Positions 22,387-30,879 of a DNA stretch of 34,042 nucleotides are shown here, piece after piece; the first letter of the stretch is position 1, and each line of letters opens with the position of its first letter. The position numbers and the translations under genes were made by a program. The notes under the pieces were generated by a model. It searched no databases. It worked only from the letters and a program-made list of their open reading frames with translations, and was not told where the DNA came from. The stretch lies in NCBI GenBank assembly GCA_900546325.1, contig URCR01000031.1, positions 1-34,042 on the forward strand, given 5' to 3'. The stretch comes from an uncultured Lachnospiraceae bacterium (GTDB lineage: Bacteria > Bacillota > Clostridia > Lachnospirales > Lachnospiraceae).

Positions 22387-23205
22387 CTATACTGCCGGGA
22401 TCAGATCGTTCAGAGAACCGAAGGTGTATCCCATCTCTTCCCACTTTGTGAGCAGTTCATCCAAAATGGAGGCATTTGTGCTGGAAGTGCTGTGGAGAAG
22501 GACAATTGCACCGGGATGGATGCGGCCCAGAAGTTTTTCAAAGGCTTCCTCCTTAGTCGGTTGCTGATCCTGATACCAGTCTACATAGGCAAGGCTCCAG
22601 AAAAAGGTGTGATATCCCATCTCTTTTGCCATCTGAAGATTGGTCTCGCTGTATTTCCCTTGTGGCGGCCGGTAAAATTTCGTCATGTCTTCTCCGGTTG
22701 TCTCCTTGTAAAGCGCTGCCAGTTCGCCGAGTTCTTTTTCGAAGGCTTCTTTTGTAGAAATTTTGGACATGTCGGGGTGGGTATATGTATGATTTCCCAC
22801 GATATGTCCTTCTTGCTGCATTCGTTTGATCAGATCCGGGTTTTCTTTTAAAAAATTTCCGACGACAAAAAAAGTTGCCGGGACATGGTGTTTCTTCAGT
22901 GCATCGAGAATCGGGGCGGTATTTCCGTTTTCGTATCCTGCATCGAACGTAAGATAGATCACTTTTTTGTCGGGATCTCCGGCATAAAATGCATCGTATT
23001 CTGAGAGTTCTCCGGAGGTGGCATTTCCGGTTGGTGTTTTTCCTTTTTCGGGGAAACTTAGCCCCCAGTTTCCGTCGGCGGCTGTTGGAATTGCCTGTGG
23101 GTTTTGCTGCTTTTGAAAATAGGCAGTCATTGTCCCGACAGAAAAAGCAGCGGCGAACAGAAAACACAGCTTAAAAGCAGAGAACAGATGTTGTTTTTGG
23201 AACAT
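22387..23205 (-). CDS. Polysaccharide deacetylase, PdaA-like (CE4)
   Basis: Membrane-anchored or secreted peptidoglycan deacetylase, by analogy with PdaA, which deacetylates N-acetylmuramic acid on the way to muramic delta-lactam in the spore cortex. Residues 10-28 form a signal or anchor helix. The NodB domain (about 80-265) has motif 1 TFDAGYENG with D88, motif 2 NHTYTHPD with H139 and H143, motif 3 RPPQGKYS, the W-containing FFWSLAYVDW, and LLHSTSST. Motif 1 has Ala where most CE4 enzymes have a second metal-binding Asp (and PdaA has Asn). The ATG has AAGGAG 7-8 bases upstream. It converges on the GNAT gene with 66 bases between and no clear terminator. A role in sporulation fits a spore-forming Clostridium but is not shown. 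Confidence 0.88.
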   Translation of the reverse strand: MFQKQHLFSAFKLCFLFAAAFSVGTMTAYFQKQQNPQAIPTAADGNWGLSFPEKGKTPTGNATSGELSEYDAFYAGDPDKKVIYLTFDAGYENGNTAPILDALKKHHVPATFFVVGNFLKENPDLIKRMQQEGHIVGNHTYTHPDMSKISTKEAFEKELGELAALYKETTGEDMTKFYRPPQGKYSETNLQMAKEMGYHTFFWSLAYVDWYQDQQPTKEEAFEKLLGRIHPGAIVLLHSTSSTNASILDELLTKWEEMGYTFGSLNDLIPAV

Positions 23206-23295
23206 GTAAAACTCCTTAAAAATATCATTATTCTAATATATGGAAAAGCTGAAGAGATATGCACGGGAGAAACAAAGCGAAATTTTCAAAAAAGA

Positions 23296-23324
23296 TTGTA
23301 GTATCCGGGAAAGTGCAGTATAAT
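23296..23324 (+). promoter_or_regulatory. Promoter of the pepV operon
   Basis: TTGTAG (23296-23301) and a perfect TATAAT (23319-23324) are 17 bp apart. The transcript starts near 23331 and has a leader of about 97 nt with two stem-loops: ATGACA (23344-23349) with TGTCAT (23356-23361), and GGAAT (23367-23371) with ATTCC (23390-23394). Confidence 0.8.
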
Positions 23325-23427
23325 AAAACACAAAGCGCGGTACATGACAAAAAGCTGTCATTGCCCGGAATGCCAGAGTCTATCTGAGTATTCCTTTGCA
23401 AGCTAGAAGAAGGGAAGGAAGAGATTT

Positions 23428-24840
23428 ATGGAATACAGAGAACAGATTGAAGCCTATTTAGACGCACACAAAGAGGAAATGCTCGCAGATATCTGCCGTC
23501 TGATCAGAATCAATAGTACAAAAGGGGAAGCAGTCATCGATTGTCCATTTGGGGAAGGACCGGCGAAAGCACTTGCAGAAGCACTTGAGATGGCAGAAGG
23601 ATATGGATTTGCGGTGAAGAATTATGAAAATTATGTAGGAACAGCAGATTTAAACGAGATGGAGAAGCAGCTTGACATTTTAGCACATCTGGATGTTGTT
23701 CCGGCAGGGGACGGATGGAGTGTGACAGAGCCGTATGTGCCGGTCGTAAAAGATGGCAAATTATACGGAAGAGGAAGTGCCGATGACAAAGGACCTGCAA
23801 TCGCGGCGATGTATGCGATGCGCGCCGTGAAGGAGCTTGGTATTCCGTTAAAGAAAAATGTACGTCTGATCCTCGGAACAGACGAGGAGTGCGGAGGCAG
23901 CGACATTGCGCATTACTACGCAGTGGAGAAAGAAGCACCGATGACATTTTCACCGGATGCGGATTTTCCGGTGATCAATATTGAGAAGGGAAGCCTGAAT
24001 GGGCATTTTGTGGCAAAATGGGAAACGGAAGAGGTTTCTCCACGCATTTTAAGTGCTTCTGGAGGTAAGATCGTAAACATTGTTCCGGGAAAAGCATCTG
24101 CAAGCGTAATTGGAATTGGCAGTTCAGAGATCATGGAGAAGGCGGAGCAGGTACAGAAGCAAACCGGAGTTGTCTTTACTTGTGAGGAATCAGAAGGAAC
24201 TGTGATCATCCGTGCAGAGGGAGAAGGCGCACATGCCTCCAAGCCGGAAGAAGGGAAGAATGCTCTGACAGCACTTCTTGAATTATTATGTATGCTTCCG
24301 CTTGCAGCATGCAGTACAACAGCGGCAGCAGAAAAATTACACCGGATGTTCCCGTACGGAGATCATCAGTCAGAGGCGCTTGGGATTAATCTGGAAGATG
24401 AACTTTCCGGAAAGCTGACAATGAATTTCAGTGTGTTAGAGCTGAATGAAGATGGATTGGACGGAATCTTTGACAGCCGGATTCCAATCTGCGGTACAAC
24501 GGAAAATGTATTAAATGTCGTAAAAGAAAGAATGGCAGAAGACGGAATCACGTTATTGAACGAGACACAGAATCCACCGCACCATGTTCCGGCAGATTCT
24601 CCGTTTGTCAAGACACTGCTTGCATGTTACGAAGAATATACCGGCCGGAAAGGGGAATGCCTGGCAATCGGAGGGGGCACTTACGTACACCACTTAGAGA
24701 GAGGTGTTGCTTTCGGATGTTCGATGCCGGGAACTGACAATAGAATGCACGGCGCAGATGAGTTTGCAGTTGTTGATGAACTGGTGCTCAGCGCTAAGAT
24801 TTTTGCGCAGGTAATCTGTGAACTTTGCTGCCAGGAATAG
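23428..24840 (+). CDS. pepV: Dipeptidase PepV (M20 family)
   Basis: Zinc-dependent cytoplasmic dipeptidase that frees amino acids from imported peptides. The 470 residues match the PepV family. Metal and catalytic motifs are H87 and D89 in ILAHLDVVPAGDGW, D119/D120 in GRGSADDKGP, the catalytic Glu in GTDEECGGSD (153-154), the Asp in FSPDADFPVINIEKG, and a late His in GGGTYVHHLERGVAFG. The lid domain spans about residues 185-390, with AEGEGAHASKPEEG. The ATG has GGAAGGAAGAG just upstream. It heads a compact run: the ECF S-component gene begins 5 bases after its stop and the DUF1893 gene overlaps that one, so peptide use and uptake of a small nutrient may be co-regulated. Confidence 0.95.
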   Translation: MEYREQIEAYLDAHKEEMLADICRLIRINSTKGEAVIDCPFGEGPAKALAEALEMAEGYGFAVKNYENYVGTADLNEMEKQLDILAHLDVVPAGDGWSVTEPYVPVVKDGKLYGRGSADDKGPAIAAMYAMRAVKELGIPLKKNVRLILGTDEECGGSDIAHYYAVEKEAPMTFSPDADFPVINIEKGSLNGHFVAKWETEEVSPRILSASGGKIVNIVPGKASASVIGIGSSEIMEKAEQVQKQTGVVFTCEESEGTVIIRAEGEGAHASKPEEGKNALTALLELLCMLPLAACSTTAAAEKLHRMFPYGDHQSEALGINLEDELSGKLTMNFSVLELNEDGLDGIFDSRIPICGTTENVLNVVKERMAEDGITLLNETQNPPHHVPADSPFVKTLLACYEEYTGRKGECLAIGGGTYVHHLERGVAFGCSMPGTDNRMHGADEFAVVDELVLSAKIFAQVICELCCQE

Positions 24841-24844
24841 GCCT

Positions 24845-25375
24845 ATGAGAACAAAAAAGATAGTGTACGGCGGTCTTCTGACCGCCGTTGGACTTGTGCT
24901 TCCGCAGGCATTTCATGTTTTCGGGGAAGGGGCAGGCATGGCATTCCTGCCGATGCACCTTCCGGTGATGATTGCCGGGATTCTGCTCGGACCTTGCTAT
25001 GGAGGACTGGTCGGTCTGATTATTCCCCTTGTAAGTTCTGTGCTTACCGGAATGCCGCCGGTACCGAAACTCTATTTCATGCTTGTAGAACTGGCAGCTT
25101 ACGGAATCTTTACCGGAATTTTTATCAGGAAAATGAATGTATATCTGACTCTGTTGAGTTCGATGATACTTGGAAGAGTGCTGTATGGACTCTCTTTGAT
25201 CATCGGTGTCAGGCTTCTGGGATTTCATTTTCCGTTTGCGAATATGGGGGCATTTATTGCAGGGATCGTATCGGGAATTCCCGGAATGATCCTCCAGATC
25301 GTGGTAATTCCGCTTTTCTATGTTACATTAAAAAAGGGAGGATGGCTGATTGAACGGGACAGAGGCGAAGAGTAA
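24845..25375 (+). CDS. ECF transporter substrate-binding (S) component
   Basis: Predicted membrane protein that captures a vitamin or other micronutrient for a shared EcfA/EcfT energising module encoded elsewhere. The 176-residue protein has about five or six membrane segments, an N-terminal KKIVYGGLLTAVGLVLPQAF helix typical of S-components, and the loops FLPMHLPVMIAGILLGPCYG and TGMPPVPKLYFMLVELA, which match the ECF_trnsprt family (PF12822). The substrate cannot be assigned. The start at 24845 has AGGAATAGG just upstream and gives MRTKKIVYGG; the in-frame GTG/ATG further up overlaps pepV and adds unrelated residues. It starts 5 bases after pepV and overlaps the next gene by 26 bases. Confidence 0.82.
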   Translation: MRTKKIVYGGLLTAVGLVLPQAFHVFGEGAGMAFLPMHLPVMIAGILLGPCYGGLVGLIIPLVSSVLTGMPPVPKLYFMLVELAAYGIFTGIFIRKMNVYLTLLSSMILGRVLYGLSLIIGVRLLGFHFPFANMGAFIAGIVSGIPGMILQIVVIPLFYVTLKKGGWLIERDRGEE

Positions 25376-25817
25376 GAAGCAGAAGATCAAAGAACGGCTG
25401 AGAGATGCAGTCGTGATATTGAAAGAGAAAGAAAAAAGCTGCGTCATCTTATCAGAAGACGGAACGACGAAAACTTCTGATGCCATCGGGATCAAGCCGC
25501 TTATGGAAGAACTGCGTGCAGATCGGAAGGCATTTCGGGAATCTGTGATCGCAGATAAAGTGGTGGGAAAGGCAGCGGCGCTTCTTGCGGTTCTCGGGAA
25601 GGCCGAGGCAGTATTCGGAAGTGTTATGAGTGATGGAGCAGTCAAGGTATTTGAGAAACATCAGATTCCGTATGAATTTGAAACCCGTGTACAGCATATT
25701 GAGAACCGGACAAAGGACGGCATGTGCCCGATGGAAGAGACGGTACAACTGATCGAAGAGCCGGAGGAAGCATTCGAAGCGTTGGAAAAAACCATCGCCC
25801 GGCTGATGAAAAAATAA
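25350..25817 (+). CDS. DUF1893 (TM1506-like, cytidine-deaminase-fold) protein with TTG start
   Basis: Function unknown. The 155-residue protein resembles DUF1893 (PF08973), whose Thermotoga member TM1506 has a cytidine-deaminase-like fold. Visible hallmarks are SCVILSEDGTTKTSDAIGIKPL, the block DKVVGKAAALLA (69-80), and the end motif DGMCPMEETV with C126. No zinc-binding HxE or PCxxC set is seen, so it is probably not an active deaminase. The start is TTG at 25350: an in-frame stop lies immediately before it, AGGGAGG at 25335-25341 is 8 bases upstream, and the next Met would delete a third of the domain. It overlaps the ECF S-component gene by 26 bases, so the two are translationally coupled and may handle the same small molecule. 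Confidence 0.8.
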   Translation: MNGTEAKSKKQKIKERLRDAVVILKEKEKSCVILSEDGTTKTSDAIGIKPLMEELRADRKAFRESVIADKVVGKAAALLAVLGKAEAVFGSVMSDGAVKVFEKHQIPYEFETRVQHIENRTKDGMCPMEETVQLIEEPEEAFEALEKTIARLMKK

Positions 25818-25887
25818 AATCTCTTTTAAAAACCTCCGATTTGGTGTATGATAAGTAAGAACGAGACACCGAAACGGAGAGAGAAGA

Positions 25888-28500
25888 ATGAGTGAAAAAA
25901 TTGTATTAATAGATGGACATAGTATTTTAAACAGGGCGTTTTATGGAGTCCCGGATCTGACAAATGCAGAGGGGCTTCATACAAACGCTATTTATGGTTT
26001 TCTGAATATTTTATTTAAAATCTTAGAAGAAGAGCGTCCGGATTATCTGACAGTTGCATTTGACGTCCATGCCCCGACCTTCCGCCACAAGATGTTCTCA
26101 GATTATAAAGGAACGAGAAAGCCGATGGCAGAGGAATTAAGGCAGCAGGTCCCGGTGATGAAAGAAGTGCTCCGTGCGATGAAGATTAAAATCGTAGAAC
26201 AGGAAGGGCTGGAGGCAGATGATCTGCTTGGCACGATCGCAGGGATCGGAGAGCGCGCAGGGATGGAAGTGACGATCTTGTCGGGGGACAGAGATTTACT
26301 CCAGCTTGCTACCGAGCATGTCAAAATACGGATTCCGAAGACAAAGCAGGGGAAAACAGAGATTGAAGACTATTGTTCCTCGGACGTGAAAGAACGGTAT
26401 CAGGTAACACCGCAGGAATTCATTGACTTGAAAGCGCTGATGGGTGATGCCTCAGACAACATTCCGGGAGTGCCGAGTATCGGTGAAAAGACTGCGACAA
26501 AGATTATTGCAGAGTATGGCTCCATTGAAAATGCTTATGCGCATGTGGAGGAATTGAAACCGCCGCGCGCGGCAAAGGCGTTAAAGGAACATTATGACAA
26601 GGCGCAGATGAGCAAGATCCTTGCCACGATTGAAGTCAACGCACCGATTTGTTACGAACTCTCTGAAGCGAAGATCGGGAATCTGTACACAGAGGAAGCA
26701 TATGAGTATTTCCGAAAGCTTCAGTTCAAAAATCTGCTCGCCAGATTCGATGTGGAGGCAAAAGGGAATCAGGTGGAAGATGTGTTTGCCCGTGTGACAG
26801 ATAAAAAACAGGCCGAGGAAATATTTTCCCGTGCAGAAAAAGAATCTCTGGTCGGAGTGAGTTTTGGGACAGAAGAAAAAGATACCCTGCCGTTGTTCTC
26901 GCATCCTTCCGGATTCGGAAGTGTAGGACTTGCCTTTGGTGAGAAAGAGATCTACACAGTTGTGGCAGAGGGAGAGCTTACGATGGAAGATCTGTTTGCC
27001 CTCGTGGAAACACTGGCGAAGAAAACAGCTGTTGCACTGTTTGATGTAAAAGCAGCTCTTTCCCATGTGAAGATTGAATCGCCGGAGTCGTGTTTTGATG
27101 TCGGGATTGCGGCATATTTGCTGAATCCGTTAAAGAGTGATTATACATGGCAGGATGTGGCGGCAGAGCATTTGTCGCTGCTTGTCGATGAGAAGACAGA
27201 AGGATACAGGAGAACCTGCTATGAAGCATATGTGGTCTGGGCGGCGGCAGCAGTACTGGAAAGGAAAATGAAAGAGACAGGGACGGAAGAGTTGTTCCGC
27301 TCCATCGAAATGCCGCTTTTGTTTACCTTATTTGCCATGGAGCAGGCGGGTGTGCGCGTGGAGGCAGAGGCACTCCGTTTCTATGGGGAGCAGCTTGGGT
27401 CAAAGATCGTAGAGCTGGAAAAAGAAATCTATGAGCAGGCAGGGGAAGTATTTAATATCAACTCGCCGAAGCAGCTTGGTGTGATTTTGTTTGAAAAATT
27501 GAAACTGCCGCATGGGAAGAAGACGAAGACCGGCTATTCGACGGCAGCAGAAGTCCTTGACAAGCTTGCACCGGAATACCCGGTTGTGGAGAAAATTTTA
27601 GAGTACCGCCAGCTTACAAAATTAAAGTCGACGTATGCAGACGGACTGGCGAATTATATCTGCGCGGACGGAAGAATCCATGGAAAGTTTAATCAGACAA
27701 TCACTGCCACCGGGCGGATCAGCAGCACGGAGCCGAATCTTCAGAATATTCCGGTCCGGATGGAACTTGGAAGGCTGATCCGGAAAGTTTTTATCCCGGA
27801 AGATGGGTATGTGTTTGTCGATGCAGACTACTCGCAGATTGAACTTAGGATTCTTGCCCATTGCTCGGGGGATCAGGAACTGATCCATGCTTACCGGGAG
27901 GCGAAGGATATTCATAGGATCACAGCATCCCAAGTATTTCACACACCGTTTGATGAGGTAACTGAACTTCAGCGGAGAAATGCGAAGGCGGTCAATTTTG
28001 GAATTGTCTATGGAATCAGTTCTTTTGGATTGAGTCAGGATCTGAGTATCACAAGAAAAGAGGCATCGGAATATATTGACCGTTATTTTGAGACTTATCC
28101 AGGGATAAAGAAGTTTTTAGACGACACGGTCGCCCATGCAAAAGAGATGGGGTACGTTGTCACACTGTTTGGAAGAAGACGCCCGGTACCGGAACTTGCG
28201 TCAAGCAACTTTATGCAGCGGTCTTTCGGGGAGCGCGTGGCAATGAATGCCCCGATCCAGGGAACAGCGGCGGATGTGATGAAGATCGCAATGATCGGAG
28301 TACACCGGGAACTGACGGAGCGGAAGATGAAATCAAGACTGGTTTTGCAGGTGCACGATGAACTTTTGATCGAGGCATATGAGGAAGAACTGGAAGATGT
28401 GAAGAAGATTCTAAAAGAACAGATGGAGCAGGCGGCGCAGCTGGATGTACCACTGGAAGTGGACATGCATACAGGACAGAACTGGTATGAGGCGAAATAA
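25888..28500 (+). CDS. polA: DNA polymerase I, proofreading-deficient type
   Basis: Repair and Okazaki-fragment-processing polymerase of 870 residues. The 5'-nuclease domain (1-290) is intact, with VLIDGHSILNRAFYG, FDVHAPTFRHKMFSDYKGTR, EADDLLGTIA and ILSGDRDLLQLA. The central region (about 300-465) keeps the fold but lacks the exonuclease metal motif DxE, so 3'-5' proofreading is probably absent, as in Taq and Bacillus enzymes. The polymerase domain has motif A VDADYSQIELRILAH, motif B RRNAKAVNFGIVYG and motif C QVHDELLIEA. The ATG follows GGAGAGAG. It starts 70 bases after the DUF1893 gene with only a weak -10 (TATGAT at 25847-25852), so it may share that operon's transcript. coaE follows after one base. 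Confidence 0.97.
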   Translation: MSEKIVLIDGHSILNRAFYGVPDLTNAEGLHTNAIYGFLNILFKILEEERPDYLTVAFDVHAPTFRHKMFSDYKGTRKPMAEELRQQVPVMKEVLRAMKIKIVEQEGLEADDLLGTIAGIGERAGMEVTILSGDRDLLQLATEHVKIRIPKTKQGKTEIEDYCSSDVKERYQVTPQEFIDLKALMGDASDNIPGVPSIGEKTATKIIAEYGSIENAYAHVEELKPPRAAKALKEHYDKAQMSKILATIEVNAPICYELSEAKIGNLYTEEAYEYFRKLQFKNLLARFDVEAKGNQVEDVFARVTDKKQAEEIFSRAEKESLVGVSFGTEEKDTLPLFSHPSGFGSVGLAFGEKEIYTVVAEGELTMEDLFALVETLAKKTAVALFDVKAALSHVKIESPESCFDVGIAAYLLNPLKSDYTWQDVAAEHLSLLVDEKTEGYRRTCYEAYVVWAAAAVLERKMKETGTEELFRSIEMPLLFTLFAMEQAGVRVEAEALRFYGEQLGSKIVELEKEIYEQAGEVFNINSPKQLGVILFEKLKLPHGKKTKTGYSTAAEVLDKLAPEYPVVEKILEYRQLTKLKSTYADGLANYICADGRIHGKFNQTITATGRISSTEPNLQNIPVRMELGRLIRKVFIPEDGYVFVDADYSQIELRILAHCSGDQELIHAYREAKDIHRITASQVFHTPFDEVTELQRRNAKAVNFGIVYGISSFGLSQDLSITRKEASEYIDRYFETYPGIKKFLDDTVAHAKEMGYVVTLFGRRRPVPELASSNFMQRSFGERVAMNAPIQGTAADVMKIAMIGVHRELTERKMKSRLVLQVHDELLIEAYEEELEDVKKILKEQMEQAAQLDVPLEVDMHTGQNWYEAK

Positions 28501-28501
28501 T

Positions 28502-29107
28502 ATGAAGATTATCGGGATTACCGGAGGAGTTGGATCCGGAAAAAGCAAAGTGCTGAAATTTTTAGAAGAAAATTACAAAGCGGTTGTCTGCGAGGCGGAT
28601 AAGATGGCGCACAAATTACAGATGCCGGGGCAGTGGTGCTATGACAAAATAGTCGAACATTTTGGAGACAAGATTCTTAACTCCGAAAAAGAAATTGACC
28701 GGAAAAAACTCGGAGCGATTGTGTTTGCAGACTCAAATGAGCTGCAGTTTTTAAACCGGCTGATCCACCCGGAAGTCAAGCGGGAATTTTTGAAACGAAT
28801 GGAAACAGAGCGCGTGCAGGGGACGGTACTTCTAGTTTTTGAGGCGGCACTTCTATTGGAAGAGCACTATGAGGAAATCTGTGATGAGCTCTGGTATATT
28901 TATACAGAAAAGAGCGTCCGCATGCAGCGGTTGAAAGAGGCAAGAGGATATACCGAGGAACGCTGCGAAGAGATCATCCGAAATCAGAATCCGGATGATG
29001 TTTTTCGCCGGGGGTGCGACCGGGTAATTGATAACAGCGGAACTTTTGAAGATACAAAGGTACAGATAAAGGAGATATTAGAAAAAATGGAGATACAGTC
29101 ACGATGA
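28502..29107 (+). CDS. coaE: Dephospho-CoA kinase
   Basis: Phosphorylates dephospho-CoA in the last step of coenzyme A synthesis. The 201-residue protein begins with MKIIGITGGVGSGKSKVL, a P-loop at about residues 8-15, followed by the family's CEADKMAHKLQMPG (substrate Asp) and LIHPEVKREF, then LLVFEAALLLEE and QMRLKEARGYTEERCEEIIRNQ-type lid residues, and ends DRVIDNSG. An upstream in-frame ATG at 28445 would add 19 residues copied from the end of polA and is rejected. The ATG at 28502 is one base after the polA stop, so translation is probably coupled. The stop overlaps the next gene by four bases. Confidence 0.95.
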   Translation: MKIIGITGGVGSGKSKVLKFLEENYKAVVCEADKMAHKLQMPGQWCYDKIVEHFGDKILNSEKEIDRKKLGAIVFADSNELQFLNRLIHPEVKREFLKRMETERVQGTVLLVFEAALLLEEHYEEICDELWYIYTEKSVRMQRLKEARGYTEERCEEIIRNQNPDDVFRRGCDRVIDNSGTFEDTKVQIKEILEKMEIQSR

Positions 29108-29901
29108 GGTTATGCAGTATAGCAAGCGGGAGCAGTGGAAACTGCATTTATGTTGGAAGCGATCACACCCATCTTCTGATCGATACCGGAATTAGTAAGA
29201 AGCGCATTGAGGAAGGGCTGGAAAGTCTGGAGATCAAAGGGGAGGAACTGAATGGAATCCTGCTTACGCATGAACATTCCGACCATATTCAGGGACTTGG
29301 GGTGTTCAGCAGGAAATATGAGATTCCTGTGTTTGCCACACGGGGTACGATCCGCGGAGTCAGAGAATACAAAAAACTCGGAGAGATCCCGGATGGATTG
29401 TTTCACGAGATTGATGTGGATCGAAAATTTACACTCGGAGATCTGAGTGTGGAGGCATTCGCGATCTCCCATGATGCAAATGAGCCGTCCGGATACCGGA
29501 TCGAGCAGGGAGATCATTCTGTTGCGGTGGCAACAGACCTTGGAATTTATGATGAGTATACGGTAGCGAAGCTGCAAAATTTAGATGCGGTGCTTTTGGA
29601 GGCAAATCACGATATTCACATGCTGGAAGTAGGAAGTTATCCATATTATCTGAAGCAGAGAGTTCTTGGAAACAGAGGACACTTATCAAATGAACTGTCA
29701 GGGCGTCTTCTCTGTGACATTCTGCACGATAATCTGAAACATGTCTTACTTGGGCATTTGAGCAAAGAGAATAATTATTCGGAACTGGCATATGAGACGG
29801 TGAAAATGGAAGTACTGTTAAGTGATGTTCCATATAAGCCGGGAGATTTCCGGATGGAAGTCGCAAGGAGAGATATGCCGTCAGACATTATAACCGTTTA
29901 A
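29104..29901 (+). CDS. Metallo-beta-lactamase-fold hydrolase, YycJ/WalJ-like
   Basis: Predicted cytoplasmic metal-dependent nuclease or hydrolase. The 265-residue protein starts MRLCSIASGSSGNCIYVG, the characteristic opening of the YycJ/WalJ group, with the metal motif H56-E-H58-S-D60-H61 in LLTHEHSDHIQG, then ISHDANEP, ATDLGIYDEY, LEANHDIHML and the final HLSKENN. In Bacillus walJ sits in the walRK operon and has been linked to replication and repair coordination; here it lies beside polA and coaE instead, which also suggests a DNA-related role, though this is inference. The ATG overlaps the coaE stop (ATGA). degV follows 17 bases later. Confidence 0.92.
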   Translation: MRLCSIASGSSGNCIYVGSDHTHLLIDTGISKKRIEEGLESLEIKGEELNGILLTHEHSDHIQGLGVFSRKYEIPVFATRGTIRGVREYKKLGEIPDGLFHEIDVDRKFTLGDLSVEAFAISHDANEPSGYRIEQGDHSVAVATDLGIYDEYTVAKLQNLDAVLLEANHDIHMLEVGSYPYYLKQRVLGNRGHLSNELSGRLLCDILHDNLKHVLLGHLSKENNYSELAYETVKMEVLLSDVPYKPGDFRMEVARRDMPSDIITV

Positions 29902-29918
29902 TCGCAAGAGGAGGATGT

Positions 29919-30776
29919 ATGAAGAAGGTAGCAATTGTAACAGACAGTAACAGTGGAATCACACAGGCGCAGGCGAAAAGCCTGGGGATAGAAGTAGTGC
30001 CGATGCCATTTTTTATAGATGGGAAATTATATCTGGAAGATATTACACTGACACAGGAGGAGTTCTATCAGCATCTGACACAGGATTCAGAGATTTCTAC
30101 TTCACAGCCGGCTCCGGGAGAAATTATGGAATTGTGGGAGCGTCTTCTGGAAGAATATGAGGAGGTCGTACATATTCCGATGTCCAGCGGACTGAGCAGC
30201 TCCTGCGAGACTGCGATGGCTCTTGCGGCAGATTATGACGGTCGGGTGCGCGTGGTGAATAACCAAAGAATTTCCGTGACACAGAGACAGTCTGTTCTGG
30301 ATGCAATGAAACTTGCGGCAGAAGGAAAGAGTGCAGCGGAGATCCAGGAACATCTGGAGGAAGAAAAACTGGATGCAAGCATCTACATTACAGTGGATAC
30401 GCTGAAATACCTGAAAAAAGGAGGGCGGATCACCGCGGCGGCAGCGGCGATCGGGACGGTGCTGAATTTAAAGCCGGTTCTTCAGATTCAGGGAGAGAAG
30501 CTCGATGCGTTTGCGAAAGTGCGCGGCTGGAAACAGGCAAAGAAAGCGATGCTGGATGCGATGGAGAGAGATATCAACGAACGTTTCGGAAATCAGAAAG
30601 TACATCTTCAGGCTGCATATACCTGTTCGGAGGAGGATGCTGCCAAGTGGAAGGAAGAGATCGAGAGCAGATTTCCGGGATATGAGGTGCACATGGATAA
30701 ATTATCGCTGAGTGTGGCATGTCATATCGGACCGGGGGCGATGGCAGTCGCATGTACGAAAGTGATGGGGAAATAA
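29919..30776 (+). CDS. DegV family (fatty-acid-binding) protein
   Basis: DegV proteins bind a fatty acid; FakB members hand it to the kinase FakA for use in phospholipid synthesis. The 285-residue protein has the two-domain layout: VTDSNSGITQAQAKSLGIEVVPM at the N terminus, the ligand loop TSQPAPGE, the head-group-binding SSGLSSSCETAM, then DTLKYLKKGGRITAAAAAIG in the second domain, and HIGPGAMAVACTKV at the end. The substitution of Asp for the second residue of the usual DSxxDL opening (here DSNSGI) is minor. The ATG has AGAGGAGG upstream. It closes the polA-coaE-MBL-degV run before a bidirectional terminator. No fakA is in the window. Confidence 0.93.
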   Translation: MKKVAIVTDSNSGITQAQAKSLGIEVVPMPFFIDGKLYLEDITLTQEEFYQHLTQDSEISTSQPAPGEIMELWERLLEEYEEVVHIPMSSGLSSSCETAMALAADYDGRVRVVNNQRISVTQRQSVLDAMKLAAEGKSAAEIQEHLEEEKLDASIYITVDTLKYLKKGGRITAAAAAIGTVLNLKPVLQIQGEKLDAFAKVRGWKQAKKAMLDAMERDINERFGNQKVHLQAAYTCSEEDAAKWKEEIESRFPGYEVHMDKLSLSVACHIGPGAMAVACTKVMGK

Positions 30777-30808
30777 TCGTAATAAAAAATAGAAAGAAGT
30801 GAAAAAAG

Positions 30809-30879
30809 CTACGTCCTGCAAAGACAGCTGGAAATCCGCAAAGATTTTGGTGCCTGGCAGGACGTAGTTTTGTTTTTTA
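30809..30879 (+). terminator. Bidirectional terminator between degV and tmcAL
   Basis: CTACGTCCTGC (30809-30819) pairs perfectly with GCAGGACGTAG (30857-30867), followed by TTTTGTTTTTTAC. On the minus strand the hairpin is followed by TTTTTTCAC, so it serves both convergent units. The 37-nt interior is unusually long and may fold further. Confidence 0.9.
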
